Positions 28,098-37,519 of a stretch of 64,000 bases of DNA are shown one piece after another. The DNA is taken from contig NZ_CATNLY010000023.1 in NCBI RefSeq assembly GCF_950100655.1, forward strand, positions 888,542-952,541. Reading direction: 5' to 3'. This DNA is from Pleomorphomonas sp. T1.2MG-36 (GTDB taxonomy: Bacteria > Pseudomonadota > Alphaproteobacteria > Rhizobiales > Pleomorphomonadaceae). Below the pieces are notes generated by a model. It made no database searches and was not told the origin of the DNA. It was given only the letters and a program-made list of their open reading frames with translations. Numbering within the stretch: the first letter of the stretch is position 1; the number at the start of each line of letters is the position of its first letter. A program made the position numbers and the translations under genes.

Positions 28098-30383
28098 ATG
28101 ACAAAGGACATGGACTTCATCGACGGCCTGCTCGGCCAGATGACCCTTCAGGAAAAGATCGGCCAGCTCAATCTCGTCACCCCCGGCGGCGAGACGCTGA
28201 CCGGTACGGTGGTCAACACCGACGTTGCCGAGAAGATCAGGACGGGCCGCATCGGCGGCATCTTCGGCGTGAAATCGGCCGAAGCGGTGCGGGTGTTCCA
28301 GGACCTCGCGCAGGAAACGCGCCTTAAGATTCCGCTGATGTTCGCCGAGGACGTCATCCACGGCCAGAAAACCATATTTCCCTTGCCGCTGGCGCTCGCG
28401 GCCAGTTGGGACATGGACCTCGTCCGCGCCACCGCTCGCGTCGCCGCCCAGGAGGCGGCGTCGATCGGCATCGACCAGGTCTACTCGCCGATGATCGACG
28501 TCTGCCGCGATCCTCGCTGGGGTCGGATCGCCGAAAGCCCTGGCGAGGATCCCTTCCTGGCATCCCGGTTCGCCGAGGCGATGGTCGCCGGTTACCAAGG
28601 AGACGATCTTGCCCGCCCCGACGCGGTGATGGCCTGCCTCAAGCATTTCTGCGGCTATGGCGGCGGCATGGGAGGCCGCGACTATGACGCGGTCGACCTT
28701 TCCCCCGCCACGCTGCACGACGTGGTGCTGCCGCCCTTCGTCGCCGGCATGCGGGCCGGGGCCGGCTCGATCATGGCATCCTTCAACACGCTGAACGGCG
28801 TACCGATGCATGCCAACCGCGCCGTGATCACCGAAATGTTCCGCGAGAAGCTCGGCTTTGGCGGCCTTGTCGTCGCCGACTACACGGGGATCCTCGAACT
28901 GATCGCCCATGGCGTCGCCGCCGACCGAGCCGACGCCGCCCGCCTCGGTCTCACGGCCGGGGTCGACATGGACATGGTGTCGGAAACCTATCTTGAAACG
29001 CTTGAGGACAGCGTCGGCGCCGGCCTCATCAAGGAGGCGGAGATAACGGCCGCCTGCCGCCGCGTTCTCGAAGCCAAACTGAAGCTCGGCCTGTTCGACG
29101 ATGCCTATCACCGGCTCGACTGGGGCCGAGCCGCGCAACCCATCCTGACCGCCGCCAACCGGCAGCTCGCCCGCGAGGCGGTGGCGGCCGCCACCGTCGT
29201 CCTCAAGAACGAGGGTAACCTGTTGCCTTTGCCGGCCCCAGAAAGCGGCAAGATCGGCACCATTGCCCTCATCGGTCCCTTCGCCCTCGATCGCGTCAAC
29301 ATGAACGGCACCTGGGCCGTGGCAGGATCGCCCTCCACCGTCGTTCCCATCGCCGACGGCCTGCGCGAGGCCGTTGGCAACGCGGTAAGCGTACTTACCG
29401 CCAAAGGGGCCAACATCGTCGACGAACTCTGGCTCGCAAGCCGGCTCAACGTCCACGACTGGAAGGATCTGTCCGTCGTCATCGACGTTCGGTCGCCGGA
29501 GGCGATGATCGCCGAGGCTGTCGCCACCGCCTCCAGCGCCGATGTCACCATCGCGGTGATTGGCGAAGCGCGCGAGTATTCGGGCGAATCCTCATCGCGG
29601 ACGGATCTTTCGATTCCCGAACCGCAGAAAAAGCTGCTCCGCGCCCTGAAGGCAACGGGCAAGCCGTTGGTCGTCGTCGTCTTGACCGGGCGGCCGCTGG
29701 TGCTCGCCGAGGAGGCGTTGCTCGCCGACGCACTGCTGGTCGCCTGGTTTGGCGGGACGGAAATCGGCCACGGGCTTGCGGACGTGTTGTTCGGCAAGAC
29801 CGAGCCATCCGGCCGCCTGCCGGCAACCTTCCCCTACAGCCTTGGCCAGGTGCCCATCACCTATTCTCACCGGCCGACCGGCCGGCCGGCACCGGGCCGC
29901 TTTCAGAAGTTCACCTCGGGCTACGTCGACCTGCCGGACGAGGTGCCCCAGAACGACGGCCTCTATCCGTTCGGCTTCGGTCTCGGCTACGGCACGGTGG
30001 CCTACGGTCCGCCGCGTGCCAACCGGACAGAGCTCGTCGGCGAGGACCGTCTCGAAGTGACCGTTACCGTCACCAACCTCGGCGACCGCCCCACCCTCGA
30101 AACGGTGCAGCTTTACATCGGCGACCCCGTGGCAAGCGTCAGCCGGCCGGTGAAGGAGCTCAAGGCTTTCAGAAAGCTGGAACTCGCCGCACGCGCCGCC
30201 GAAGCCGTCAGTTTCGCCATCACGGCCGCCGATCTCGATTTCTCGGTGGCCGAAACGGTCACCGACACGCGTAGGCGCCTGGAAGGCGGGGCCTTCGACA
30301 TTCATGTCGGCCCCAACTCTCGCGATACGCAGGCCGTGCGCGTCGTCTGGAACGAGCCCAGGATCGAAGGAAAGCGCTCATGA
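28098..30383 (+). CDS. GH3 beta-glucosidase (BglX-like, without signal peptide)
   Basis: 761 aa, close to BglX length. The first domain contains KHFCGYGGGMGGRDYDAV and the nucleophile aspartate in GFGGLVVADYTGILELI. The second alpha/beta domain contains GEAREYSGESSSRTDLSIPEPQKKLL. A C-terminal fibronectin-III-like domain (~660-755) follows, with the usual FGFGLGYGTVAY linker. There is no signal peptide, so it is cytoplasmic, unlike periplasmic BglX. It overlaps the following GH144-like gene by ATGA. Relatives in such pairs release glucose from sophoro-oligosaccharides (beta-1,2-linked). Confidence 0.93.
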   Translation: MTKDMDFIDGLLGQMTLQEKIGQLNLVTPGGETLTGTVVNTDVAEKIRTGRIGGIFGVKSAEAVRVFQDLAQETRLKIPLMFAEDVIHGQKTIFPLPLALAASWDMDLVRATARVAAQEAASIGIDQVYSPMIDVCRDPRWGRIAESPGEDPFLASRFAEAMVAGYQGDDLARPDAVMACLKHFCGYGGGMGGRDYDAVDLSPATLHDVVLPPFVAGMRAGAGSIMASFNTLNGVPMHANRAVITEMFREKLGFGGLVVADYTGILELIAHGVAADRADAARLGLTAGVDMDMVSETYLETLEDSVGAGLIKEAEITAACRRVLEAKLKLGLFDDAYHRLDWGRAAQPILTAANRQLAREAVAAATVVLKNEGNLLPLPAPESGKIGTIALIGPFALDRVNMNGTWAVAGSPSTVVPIADGLREAVGNAVSVLTAKGANIVDELWLASRLNVHDWKDLSVVIDVRSPEAMIAEAVATASSADVTIAVIGEAREYSGESSSRTDLSIPEPQKKLLRALKATGKPLVVVVLTGRPLVLAEEALLADALLVAWFGGTEIGHGLADVLFGKTEPSGRLPATFPYSLGQVPITYSHRPTGRPAPGRFQKFTSGYVDLPDEVPQNDGLYPFGFGLGYGTVAYGPPRANRTELVGEDRLEVTVTVTNLGDRPTLETVQLYIGDPVASVSRPVKELKAFRKLELAARAAEAVSFAITAADLDFSVAETVTDTRRRLEGGAFDIHVGPNSRDTQAVRVVWNEPRIEGKRS

Positions 30384-31648
30384 GTTTTTCGCCAGCCATC
30401 GTCGCGGCCATGAGTGACGACGCCCTGCTGGACCTCGTGCAGCAGGCAACGCTGAGCTACTTCTGGGACTATGGCCATCCGGTCAGCGGCATGGCGCGCG
30501 AGCGCGACAACGACGCTTTCGGCTATTCGCCCGACAACACGGTCACCACCGGCGGCACTGGTTTCGGCATCATGGCCCTGATTGCCGGGGCCGAACGCGG
30601 CTTTCTCGTCCGGGATGAGGTCGTCGAGCGCATTGCAAGGATCGTCGGCTTTCTTGAAGCGGCGGATCGCTTCCACGGCGTCTTTCCGCATTTCCTGAAT
30701 GGTGAGACTGGCAAGGTCATTCCATTCGGCGAGAAGGACGATGGCGGCGATCTCGTCGAAACGTCGTTCCTGATGGCCGGCCTGCTGACGGCGCGGCAAT
30801 GGCTGATCCCGGCCCGGCCGGACATTGCCGCCCGCATCGACCGGTTATGGCGCGAAGTGGAATGGAGCCACCACCTGAGAGCCGACGGCGCCCTGCTCTG
30901 GCACTGGAGCCCCGTCCACGGCTTTGCCATGAACCACGCCATTACCGGCTGGAACGAGTGCCTGATCACCCATGTGCTGGCCGCCGCAGCGCCCACCCAT
31001 AGCGTTCCCGCCTCGACCTACCATCAATCCTGGGCCAGGGGCCGCGACTTCCTGAACGGCCGCGACTACGGCGGCGTGACGCTGCCGCTCGGCCCCGATT
31101 ATGGCGGGCCGCTGTTCTTTGCCCATTACTCCTTCATGGGGCTCGACCCGCGCGGCCTCTCCGACGCCTACGCCGACTATTTCACCCAGAATACCGCGCA
31201 CGCCCTGATCAACCGTGCCCATTGCCTGACCAACCCCGGCGGCTTCGAGGGCTACGGCCCGGAGTGCTGGGGATTGACCGCATCCGACACGTTCGACGGA
31301 TACAACGCCCATTCGCCGACCAACGACACCGGCGTCATCACGCCGACGGCGGCGCTCGCCTCGTTTCCCTATGTTCCAAAGGAAGCGATGGCTGCACTGC
31401 GTGGGTTCTTGGCGGGCATGGACGGACGGCTTTTCGGACCGCGCGGCTTTGCCGACGCCTTCTCGCCTGGGCGGAACTGGGTGGCTGCGAGCCACCTTGC
31501 GATCGACCAGGGACCTGTTGTCGTGATGATCGAGAACCACCGTTCGGCGCTCCTCTGGACGCTGTTCATGTCGGCACCGGAGGTACTGGCCGGCCTCAGC
31601 CGTCTCGGCTTCTCCAGCCCGCATCTCGACAAGGCGGCCGTGGCATGA
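30380..31648 (+). CDS. GH144-like beta-1,2-glucanase (glucoamylase-family toroid)
   Basis: 422 aa. The sequence shows the alpha/alpha-toroid pattern formerly called the bacterial 'glucoamylase' family (PF10091). Markers are QATLSYFWDYGHPVSGMARER, TGGTGFGIMALIAGAERGF, ETSFLMAGLLTARQ and YGGPLFFAHYSFMGLDPRGL. Members such as SGL hydrolyse beta-1,2-glucan to sophoro-oligosaccharides. No signal peptide is seen. ATGA overlap with GH3 upstream and with a hydrolase downstream ties three genes together. Exact linkage specificity is inferred from the family and the GH3 partner. Confidence 0.85.
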   Translation: MSFSPAIVAAMSDDALLDLVQQATLSYFWDYGHPVSGMARERDNDAFGYSPDNTVTTGGTGFGIMALIAGAERGFLVRDEVVERIARIVGFLEAADRFHGVFPHFLNGETGKVIPFGEKDDGGDLVETSFLMAGLLTARQWLIPARPDIAARIDRLWREVEWSHHLRADGALLWHWSPVHGFAMNHAITGWNECLITHVLAAAAPTHSVPASTYHQSWARGRDFLNGRDYGGVTLPLGPDYGGPLFFAHYSFMGLDPRGLSDAYADYFTQNTAHALINRAHCLTNPGGFEGYGPECWGLTASDTFDGYNAHSPTNDTGVITPTAALASFPYVPKEAMAALRGFLAGMDGRLFGPRGFADAFSPGRNWVAASHLAIDQGPVVVMIENHRSALLWTLFMSAPEVLAGLSRLGFSSPHLDKAAVA

Positions 31649-32439
31649 CGCCGGACATCATCACCATCGGAGCGTCCGACGATCCGGACGACGCTAACGC
31701 CCGCATGAGCTTCGAGCTTTGGCGGACCGAAGTCCCCTCCGGCCGCCTCGCCGTCACGGCGCACGGTCGCAACGGCGCGGCGCGGGCGCCGCACATGCAG
31801 AAGCTGATCGACGCCTACCGCGCCCGTGGCTATGTCGTCGTCTCTCCCAACTGCTGCGCCTCGGCCTGGAACGACAGCGCTGGCGCCGAGGGTGACTTTC
31901 TCCTCGAAAATCACGTGCGCGACGTGCGACGCACCATCGACTGGGTAGTCGCCAACGCGTCGGCCGCCGGTTGGAACGGCACCCACCTGGCTCTTTGCGG
32001 TCACTCGATGGGCGCCTATGCCGCCGCCCGCCTCGCCGCGAACGAGTATGCAGGGCGGATTGCCCATCTGCTGCTTGTCTCGCCCTTCACTTCGGGCGTG
32101 CGCCAGATCGAGGCGCGGGAGAAATACCATCCGGACGGCATCGCCAATCTCCGCCGCGACGTGCCGCGCGCGCTGGACGAATGGCCGCGCCATGACGTCT
32201 TCAAGGTCATCGACCGACTGACGTTGCCGGTGGCGGTGTTCGCCGGCGGCAAGGATATCGTGGCGCCACCCGAGAACGTCGAGGAGTTCGTGGCGCGGCT
32301 CCCTTCGCCTCCTCTCTACCGGCTGTTGCCGGAGGCGTCGCACTGCCTGGAAGGCGGGGACTACAGGATCGAGCTTCTCGATGCCATCGACCGGCTCGAC
32401 GCTGCGGTTATCCCGTTGGCTTCAGAAGCCTTGTCCTGA
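31645..32439 (+). CDS. Alpha/beta hydrolase
   Basis: 264 aa from ATG 31645, overlapping the glucanase stop as ATGA. The nucleophile elbow is GHSMG (LALCGHSMGAYAA), the acid is probably Asp in FAGGKDIVAPPENV, and the histidine is in LPEASHCLEGGDY. No signal peptide is present. Coupling to two glycoside hydrolases suggests it removes an ester substituent (for example acetyl or succinyl) from glucan fragments. That substrate is inference; the fold call is secure. Confidence 0.88.
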   Translation: MTPDIITIGASDDPDDANARMSFELWRTEVPSGRLAVTAHGRNGAARAPHMQKLIDAYRARGYVVVSPNCCASAWNDSAGAEGDFLLENHVRDVRRTIDWVVANASAAGWNGTHLALCGHSMGAYAAARLAANEYAGRIAHLLLVSPFTSGVRQIEAREKYHPDGIANLRRDVPRALDEWPRHDVFKVIDRLTLPVAVFAGGKDIVAPPENVEEFVARLPSPPLYRLLPEASHCLEGGDYRIELLDAIDRLDAAVIPLASEALS

Positions 32440-32745
32440 CTGCACGGCGGAGGCGTAGGCATTTAGTCGTATTTACACGTAGAGCGCTTCACCGTTTTAC
32501 GAGTGGATCGTAACGTCCCATCCTGTCGTTTCGCCGCGTTTTCGGGAAAGCCTTGGCTTGGGGGCACCGAAATCGGCCGGGATTTTATCGTTTTGCATCC
32601 GGCTGGTGGCGATTTGGCTTTGACGACCCACCTCCGAGAAGGTACTTACGACTCAAGCTTCTCCAGGCTCTTGACGTTAACGTCAGCGTCAAGAGTTCGC
32701 GTCAAGGGAGCGTCCGTCTCCCACCTCATGAGGGAACATCATTCG
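32440..32745. other. Leader region of the sdh cluster
   Basis: 306 bases without a convincing gene. An in-frame extension upstream of sdhC exists but has atypical composition. The region should hold the sdh promoter and contains the strong inverted repeat at 32668-32695. No U-rich terminator for the preceding hydrolase gene is apparent. Confidence 0.5.
32668..32695. promoter_or_regulatory. Nested inverted repeats upstream of sdhC
   Basis: Nine-base arms CTCTTGACG (32668-32676) and CGTCAAGAG (32687-32695) are perfect complements around a 10-base loop. Inside lies the fully palindromic 12-mer GACGTTAACGTC (32673-32684). TTGACGTTAACGTCA-type sites resemble the operators of MerR-family LiuR-like regulators. 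The site ends 50 bases before the sdhC ATG, so it could be an operator or a leader-RNA hairpin. Confidence 0.5.
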
Positions 32746-33144
32746 ATGGCCGACGCCCGCTTGGCGGCTTCCCGCCCGCTCTCGCCGCATCTCCAGGTTT
32801 TCCGTTTCATCCTGACCATGGCGATGTCGATCGTCCACCGCATCACCGGCGGCTTCCTTTATGTCGGCACGGTGTTCATCGCCGTCTGGCTGGTGGCGGC
32901 GGCAAGCGGCCCGGAATGGTTCGCCCGGGTCGACGGCATCTATCAGAGCTGGATCGGGCGGCTGATCCTTCTCGGTCTCATCTGGTCGCTGATCCACCAC
33001 GCCATTGGCGGTGTCCGGCATTTCATCTGGGATCTCGGCTATGGCTTCGATCCCAAGACGGCCGATCGGCTGGCCCTCTTCAATCTCGTGGCCGGCGTCG
33101 TGCTGACGGGTGTCGTCGCCATCGCCGCCTTCATCTTCGCCTGA
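32746..33144 (+). CDS. sdhC: Succinate dehydrogenase cytochrome b556 subunit SdhC
   Basis: 132 aa from ATG 32746, with AGGGA upstream; another ATG six codons earlier is possible. Three membrane helices are present. The quinone-site motif [16 protein letters not shown] and the haem-ligand region [19 protein letters not shown] are both intact. SdhC anchors complex II and binds haem b and ubiquinone in the inner membrane. It begins the sdhC-sdhD-sdhA-(insert)-sdhB series, with an 8-base gap to sdhD. Confidence 0.95.
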   Translation: MADARLAASRPLSPHLQVFRFILTMAMSIVHRITGGFLYVGTVFIAVWLVAAASGPEWFARVDGIYQSWIGRLILLGLIWSLIHHAIGGVRHFIWDLGYGFDPKTADRLALFNLVAGVVLTGVVAIAAFIFA

Positions 33145-33152
33145 GGTTCGCC

Positions 33153-33545
33153 ATGAGCAAGTCCTTCCGCTTTCAGACGTCGCTGAAGCACGCTCGCGGC
33201 TTCGGCTCGGGCAAGTCGGGTACGACGCATTTCTGGCAGCAGCGAGTGACCGGCGTCGCCGCGCTCCTGTTGTCGCTCGTCTACGTCGTGCTTCTCGTCA
33301 AGCTTCAGGGCGACGACTATGCCGCGGTGATGGCCACGCTCGGCAATCCCTTCGTCGCCGTTCTGATGCTCGCCTTCCTCGGCGTCAGCGTCTGGCACAT
33401 GAAGATCGGCATGCAGGTGATCATCGAAGACTACGTCAACCAGCCGCTGCTGCGGGTTCTGGCGCTGATGGCCAATTCCTTCTTCTCGGCGCTGGTCGGC
33501 ATTGCCTCGGCCGTGGCGCTCATCAAGATCACCTTCGGAGCCTGA
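33153..33545 (+). CDS. sdhD: Succinate dehydrogenase membrane anchor SdhD
   Basis: 130 aa from ATG 33153. The opening has the typical [20 protein letters not shown]. Three membrane helices follow, with the haem-proximal histidine in [17 protein letters not shown]. It pairs with SdhC to anchor SdhAB and complete the quinone site. sdhA begins 2 bases after the stop. Length and motifs match alphaproteobacterial SdhD. Confidence 0.94.
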   Translation: MSKSFRFQTSLKHARGFGSGKSGTTHFWQQRVTGVAALLLSLVYVVLLVKLQGDDYAAVMATLGNPFVAVLMLAFLGVSVWHMKIGMQVIIEDYVNQPLLRVLALMANSFFSALVGIASAVALIKITFGA

Positions 33546-33547
33546 TC

Positions 33548-35389
33548 ATGGCCGTTGCCTCAGAGACCACCGGCGGCAAGCAGACCGCCTTCAATGTCGG
33601 CGGCCGCACCTATCAGTTCATCGACCACACCTTCGACGTGGTAGTGGTGGGTGCCGGCGGCGCCGGCCTCAGGGCCGTTGTCGGCGCCTCGGAGGCGGGC
33701 CTGTCCACCGCCTGCATCACCAAGGTGTTTCCCACCCGCTCGCATACCGTCGCCGCCCAAGGCGGTGTCGCCGCCTCGCTCGGCAACATGGGGCCGGACG
33801 ACTGGCGCTGGCACATGTACGACACCGTCAAGGGGTCGGACTGGCTGGGCGACCAGGATGCCATCGAGTATCTGGTGCGCAACGCGCCGGCCGCCGTCTA
33901 CGAGCTCGAACACTGGGGCGTGCCGTTCTCCCGCACCGAGGAAGGCAAGATCTACCAGCGGCCGTTCGGCGGCATGACGACCAACTTCGGCGAGGGCATC
34001 GCCCAGCGCACCTGCGCCGCCGCCGACCGCACCGGCCACGCCATGCTGCACACCATGTACGGTCAGGCGCTCCGGCATTCGGCCGAGTTCTTCATCGAGT
34101 ATTTCGCCATCGACCTGATCATGGAGAACGGCGCCTGCCGTGGCGTGGTCGCGCTCGACATGGAGACCGGCTCGATCCATCGCTTCCGCGCCCACAAGAC
34201 GGTGCTGGCGACCGGCGGCTACGGCCGCGCCTACTTCTCCTGCACCTCGGCTCACACCTGCACCGGCGACGGCAACGCCATGGTGCTGCGCGCCGGCCTC
34301 GCCTTGCAGGACATGGAGTTCGTGCAGTTCCACCCCACCGGCATCTATGGTGCCGGCTGCCTGATCACCGAGGGTTCGCGCGGCGAAGGCGGCTATCTTA
34401 CCAACTCCGAGGGCGAGCGCTTCATGGAGCGCTACGCGCCCTCGGCCAAGGACCTTGCCAGCCGCGACGTCGTCTCCCGCTCGATGACCATGGAAATCCG
34501 CGAGGGGCGCGGCGTCGGCAAGCTCAAGGACCACATCTACCTGCACCTCGATCATCTCGATCCGGCGATCCTGGCCGAGCGTCTGCCGGGCATCTCGGAG
34601 AGCGCCAAGATCTTCGCTGGCATCGACGTGACGCGCGAGCCGATCCCCGTGCTGCCGACCGTCCACTACAACATGGGTGGCATACCCACGAACTATCACG
34701 GCGAGGTGCTGGCCAAGATCGACGGCGATCCCGACCGGATCGTGCCGGGCCTGATGGCCGTCGGCGAGGCGGCATGCGTGTCGGTGCACGGCGCCAACCG
34801 TCTCGGCTCCAACTCGCTGATCGACCTTGTGGTGTTCGGCCGCGCCGTTGGCCACCGCTGCGCCGAGACCATCGACAAGAGCAGCCGCATCGCCGAGCTG
34901 CCCAGGGATGCCGGCCTCTATGCCCTCGAACGGCTCGACCGGGTGCGTCATGCCTCCGGGTCCACGCCGACGGCTGAACTTCGCCTGTCGATGCAGAAGA
35001 CCATGCAGTCGAACTGCGCCGTGTTCCGCACCGGCGAGGTGCTGGAGGAAGGCGTCAAGCTGATCCACGATTGCTGGGCGGCGGGTGACGATCTCAAGAC
35101 CACCGACCGTTCGCTGATCTGGAACACCGACCTCACCGAGGCGCTCGAATACGAGAACCTGATTCTGCAAGCCGTGGTCACCATGGAAGGCGCCGCCAAC
35201 CGCAAGGAAAGCCGGGGCGCGCATGCCCGCGAGGACTATCCCAACCGCGACGACGGCGAGTGGATGAAGCACACCCTGGCCGCCATCGACACGAGTGCAC
35301 GGACCGTAGGACTCGATTATCGCCCGGTGCACACCTACACGATGACCTCGGAAATCGAATACATCAAGCCGAAGGCGCGCGTGTACTGA
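33548..35389 (+). CDS. sdhA: Succinate dehydrogenase flavoprotein SdhA
   Basis: 613 aa, the usual length. The FAD Rossmann motif is [18 protein letters not shown] (~residues 32-49), and the covalent-FAD histidine lies in [15 protein letters not shown]. Substrate-site stretches are [22 protein letters not shown] and [23 protein letters not shown]. The C-terminal [14 protein letters not shown] block appears as [17 protein letters not shown]. It oxidises succinate to fumarate for the TCA cycle and respiratory chain. Its usual partner sdhB is displaced by an inserted gene. Confidence 0.98.
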   Translation: MAVASETTGGKQTAFNVGGRTYQFIDHTFDVVVVGAGGAGLRAVVGASEAGLSTACITKVFPTRSHTVAAQGGVAASLGNMGPDDWRWHMYDTVKGSDWLGDQDAIEYLVRNAPAAVYELEHWGVPFSRTEEGKIYQRPFGGMTTNFGEGIAQRTCAAADRTGHAMLHTMYGQALRHSAEFFIEYFAIDLIMENGACRGVVALDMETGSIHRFRAHKTVLATGGYGRAYFSCTSAHTCTGDGNAMVLRAGLALQDMEFVQFHPTGIYGAGCLITEGSRGEGGYLTNSEGERFMERYAPSAKDLASRDVVSRSMTMEIREGRGVGKLKDHIYLHLDHLDPAILAERLPGISESAKIFAGIDVTREPIPVLPTVHYNMGGIPTNYHGEVLAKIDGDPDRIVPGLMAVGEAACVSVHGANRLGSNSLIDLVVFGRAVGHRCAETIDKSSRIAELPRDAGLYALERLDRVRHASGSTPTAELRLSMQKTMQSNCAVFRTGEVLEEGVKLIHDCWAAGDDLKTTDRSLIWNTDLTEALEYENLILQAVVTMEGAANRKESRGAHAREDYPNRDDGEWMKHTLAAIDTSARTVGLDYRPVHTYTMTSEIEYIKPKARVY

Positions 35390-35442
35390 GTGGGTACAGG
35401 AGATGATGTGTCGTGCAGATGTCCGTCAGAGACTGATTCCAG

Positions 35443-35994
35443 ATGATCGAGACGCATAACCTCAGCATGTCGTGTGTATTAACTGCCACGCTAGTGACTG
35501 CTGGCTGCGTCGCGTCTAGCCAAGCTCACAATCCTGCTCCGATGGCCGATACACAGGAAGCGGGCACGCCTATTACCGTCGGCAACAAAGCTGATCTGGT
35601 GGGATGCTGGACTGATATGCACTGGATCGAATGGCCGTCCATGGAGCCTGGATACCCCAGCGAAAAGAAGCAGGTCGGAGTGACAATGTGCTTTGACGCC
35701 GACACCTATTTTTATCTGACGGATTGGCCGACAGATGCCATGGGAAGCGTCGGTCCATATAAAGTCGTTTCCGCGGGAACGCTGGAGCTTAGAATTCGCG
35801 ATAGAACTTGGCATTCTCTTCAGATGAAGATGTCGTTTCCCTCAAAGAACGAGATATCCGGGGAAGTCCTATTGGGCGGGGACGCATCGCCAGAACCTTT
35901 CTTGCTTCGGCGGGACCCCACGAACAAAACCTACTTAAAGCTCAAAGAGCTCTATGAAGATTGGACGCGGGCCGAACGCGCCGCCAGCCACTAA
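35443..35994 (+). CDS. Putative lipoprotein inserted between sdhA and sdhB
   Basis: 183 aa. The N-terminus is hydrophobic and ends in LVTAGC (Cys22), a plausible lipobox, though the n-region lacks a basic residue. A start at Met9 (35467) is an alternative. The rest is a small soluble domain with [32 protein letters not shown] and a terminal charged helix ([17 protein letters not shown]). No family is recognised. Composition is unlike its neighbours: I counted 50% GC over 35701-35760, with many A/T third positions. The ribosome site is weak. It separates sdhA from sdhB and looks recently acquired. Confidence 0.7.
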   Translation: MIETHNLSMSCVLTATLVTAGCVASSQAHNPAPMADTQEAGTPITVGNKADLVGCWTDMHWIEWPSMEPGYPSEKKQVGVTMCFDADTYFYLTDWPTDAMGSVGPYKVVSAGTLELRIRDRTWHSLQMKMSFPSKNEISGEVLLGGDASPEPFLLRRDPTNKTYLKLKELYEDWTRAERAASH

Positions 35995-36010
35995 AGAACA
36001 GGATGATCTC

Positions 36011-36790
36011 ATGGTTCAGCTCACGCTGCCGAAGAACTCGAAGATCAAGGCTGGCAAGGTCTGGCCGAAGCCGGAGGGCGCGACGCATGTTCGCGAGTTC
36101 CGCATCTATCGCTGGGATCCAGAGGACGGCCGCAACCCGCGGCTCGATACCTTCTTCGTCGACCTCGACGATTGCGGACCGATGGTGCTCGACGCGCTGT
36201 TGTGGATCAAGAACAAGGTCGATCCGACGTTGGCGCTGCGCCGCTCCTGCCGCGAGGGCATCTGCGGCTCCTGCGCCATGAACATCGACGGCATGAACAC
36301 GCTGGCCTGCACCAAGGGCATGGATGAGATCGACGGCCCCATCAAGATCTACCCGCTGCCGCACATGAACGTGGTGAAGGACCTGGTGCCCGATCTCAAT
36401 CACTTCTATGCCCAGCACAAGTCGATCGAACCCTGGCTGCATACCTCATCGCCGACGCCGGAGACGGAGTGGCTGCAGAGCCATGACGACCGGCAGAAGC
36501 TCGATGGCCTCTACGAGTGCATTCTCTGCGCCTGCTGCTCCACCTCCTGCCCAAGCTATTGGTGGAATGGCGACCGTTATCTCGGCCCTGCCATCCTGCT
36601 GCAGGCCTATCGCTGGCTGATCGACAGCCGCGACGAGGCCACTGGAGAACGGCTCGACAATCTCGAGGATCCGTTCCGCCTCTATCGCTGCCACACCATC
36701 ATGAACTGCGCCCAGACCTGCCCGAAGGGACTCAACCCGGCGAAGGCGATCGCCGAGATCAAGAAGATGATGGTCGAGCGGCAGTTCTGA
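36011..36790 (+). CDS. sdhB: Succinate dehydrogenase iron-sulfur protein SdhB
   Basis: 259 aa from ATG 36011, with AGGA upstream; the frame extends 19 codons further but overlaps the inserted gene. All three cluster motifs are intact: [2Fe-2S] in [16 protein letters not shown] with a later LAC, [4Fe-4S] in [12 protein letters not shown], and [3Fe-4S] in [17 protein letters not shown]. It carries electrons from SdhA to the membrane quinone site. A hairpin terminator follows 22 bases after the stop. Confidence 0.97.
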   Translation: MVQLTLPKNSKIKAGKVWPKPEGATHVREFRIYRWDPEDGRNPRLDTFFVDLDDCGPMVLDALLWIKNKVDPTLALRRSCREGICGSCAMNIDGMNTLACTKGMDEIDGPIKIYPLPHMNVVKDLVPDLNHFYAQHKSIEPWLHTSSPTPETEWLQSHDDRQKLDGLYECILCACCSTSCPSYWWNGDRYLGPAILLQAYRWLIDSRDEATGERLDNLEDPFRLYRCHTIMNCAQTCPKGLNPAKAIAEIKKMMVERQF

Positions 36791-36812
36791 CTGTTTTTCG
36801 CATCGAGTTTGC

Positions 36813-36847
36813 AAGGCGGCCCGGCTCGCGTCGGTGCCGCCTTTTTT
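36813..36847 (+). terminator. Rho-independent terminator after sdhB
   Basis: GGCGGC (36815-36820) pairs with GCCGCC (36836-36841), flanked by AA and followed at once by TTTTTT (36842-36847). It is correctly placed to end the sdh transcript. Confidence 0.85.
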
Positions 36848-36975
36848 GGGGCGCTGCCGCGACAACACCTTGCCCCCGACCCGCTTTCGTCCGCTTTCCA
36901 CCCCATTAAGGACGGCTTCCTAGGGCTTAATGCCACCATGCGTCGGATTGTCCGGCGTCACCGGAAGCCAAAGAA

Positions 36976-37128
36976 ATGTTCGTCCGCAAGTTCGTCGTCA
37001 GCCTCGTCTTCGCCGCCGCCTTCGCTCAGGCCCTCGCGGCCCTTGCCGAGCACGCCGCTGTGAAAAACGCCGCGGCGATGACGACCGTGATGGAGACCGC
37101 GGCCACGTCGGACGCGCCGACGTCCTGA
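36976..37128 (+). CDS. Possible small secreted or membrane protein
   Basis: 50 aa: MFVRKFVVSLVFAAAFAQAL begins with a basic n-region and a hydrophobic core like a signal peptide. A short Ala/Thr-rich tail follows (ending ATSDAPTS). GC-rich third positions match neighbouring genes. The ribosome site is poor (only AAAG near the ATG) and no family is recognised. It stands alone between the sdhB terminator and a structured leader-like region. Confidence 0.35.
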   Translation: MFVRKFVVSLVFAAAFAQALAALAEHAAVKNAAAMTTVMETAATSDAPTS

Positions 37129-37519
37129 CGCGAACCGCGGCCATTTTCTGCCCAGAAAGCCGGCAAAAGCATCCGCGATGGGATGCGAGCGGCAAAGCCA
37201 AACCGTAGGAGACCCCGGTTTGGTTACGCCCTTCGGCGGGGTTGAAGGCATGCCCCCGAGACTATACCTCGCCATCGACCGACCGGCGGCACGTCGATTC
37301 CGCTTTGAAGATGAATGGCCTAGACTTTTGTCTACCTCATTTTTCGGAAAGGCGCGAATTGATGGCGCGCTTTATGCATTTGAGTTTTGCGGGAGGCGCG
37401 TCATCGGCCTGTCTCGCAAACGTCATGGAGAATCCATCGGCGCGGCGCAGAGGAGTGTGGGATCGTTCGAGCCCCCGAGGGGGCGGTGCTTTCCCGAGCA
37501 TTTGAAGAAAGACGGAACG
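37129..37519. other. Intergenic region with a structured segment
   Basis: 391 bases without a supported gene ahead of the ArsC/LMW-PTP-like gene. Arms CCAAACCG (37198-37205) and CGGTTTGG (37216-37223) form a perfect 8-bp stem with a 10-base loop. A second short stem, CGCC-CTTC-GGCG, follows around 37228-37239. This could be a leader RNA or small RNA. It matches no riboswitch consensus that I recognise. Confidence 0.4.

Noticed and set aside
33560..35332. 590-codon minus-strand open frame opposite sdhA
   Set aside because: Mirror frame of a high-GC gene. The plus strand encodes full SdhA with intact FAD and active-site motifs.
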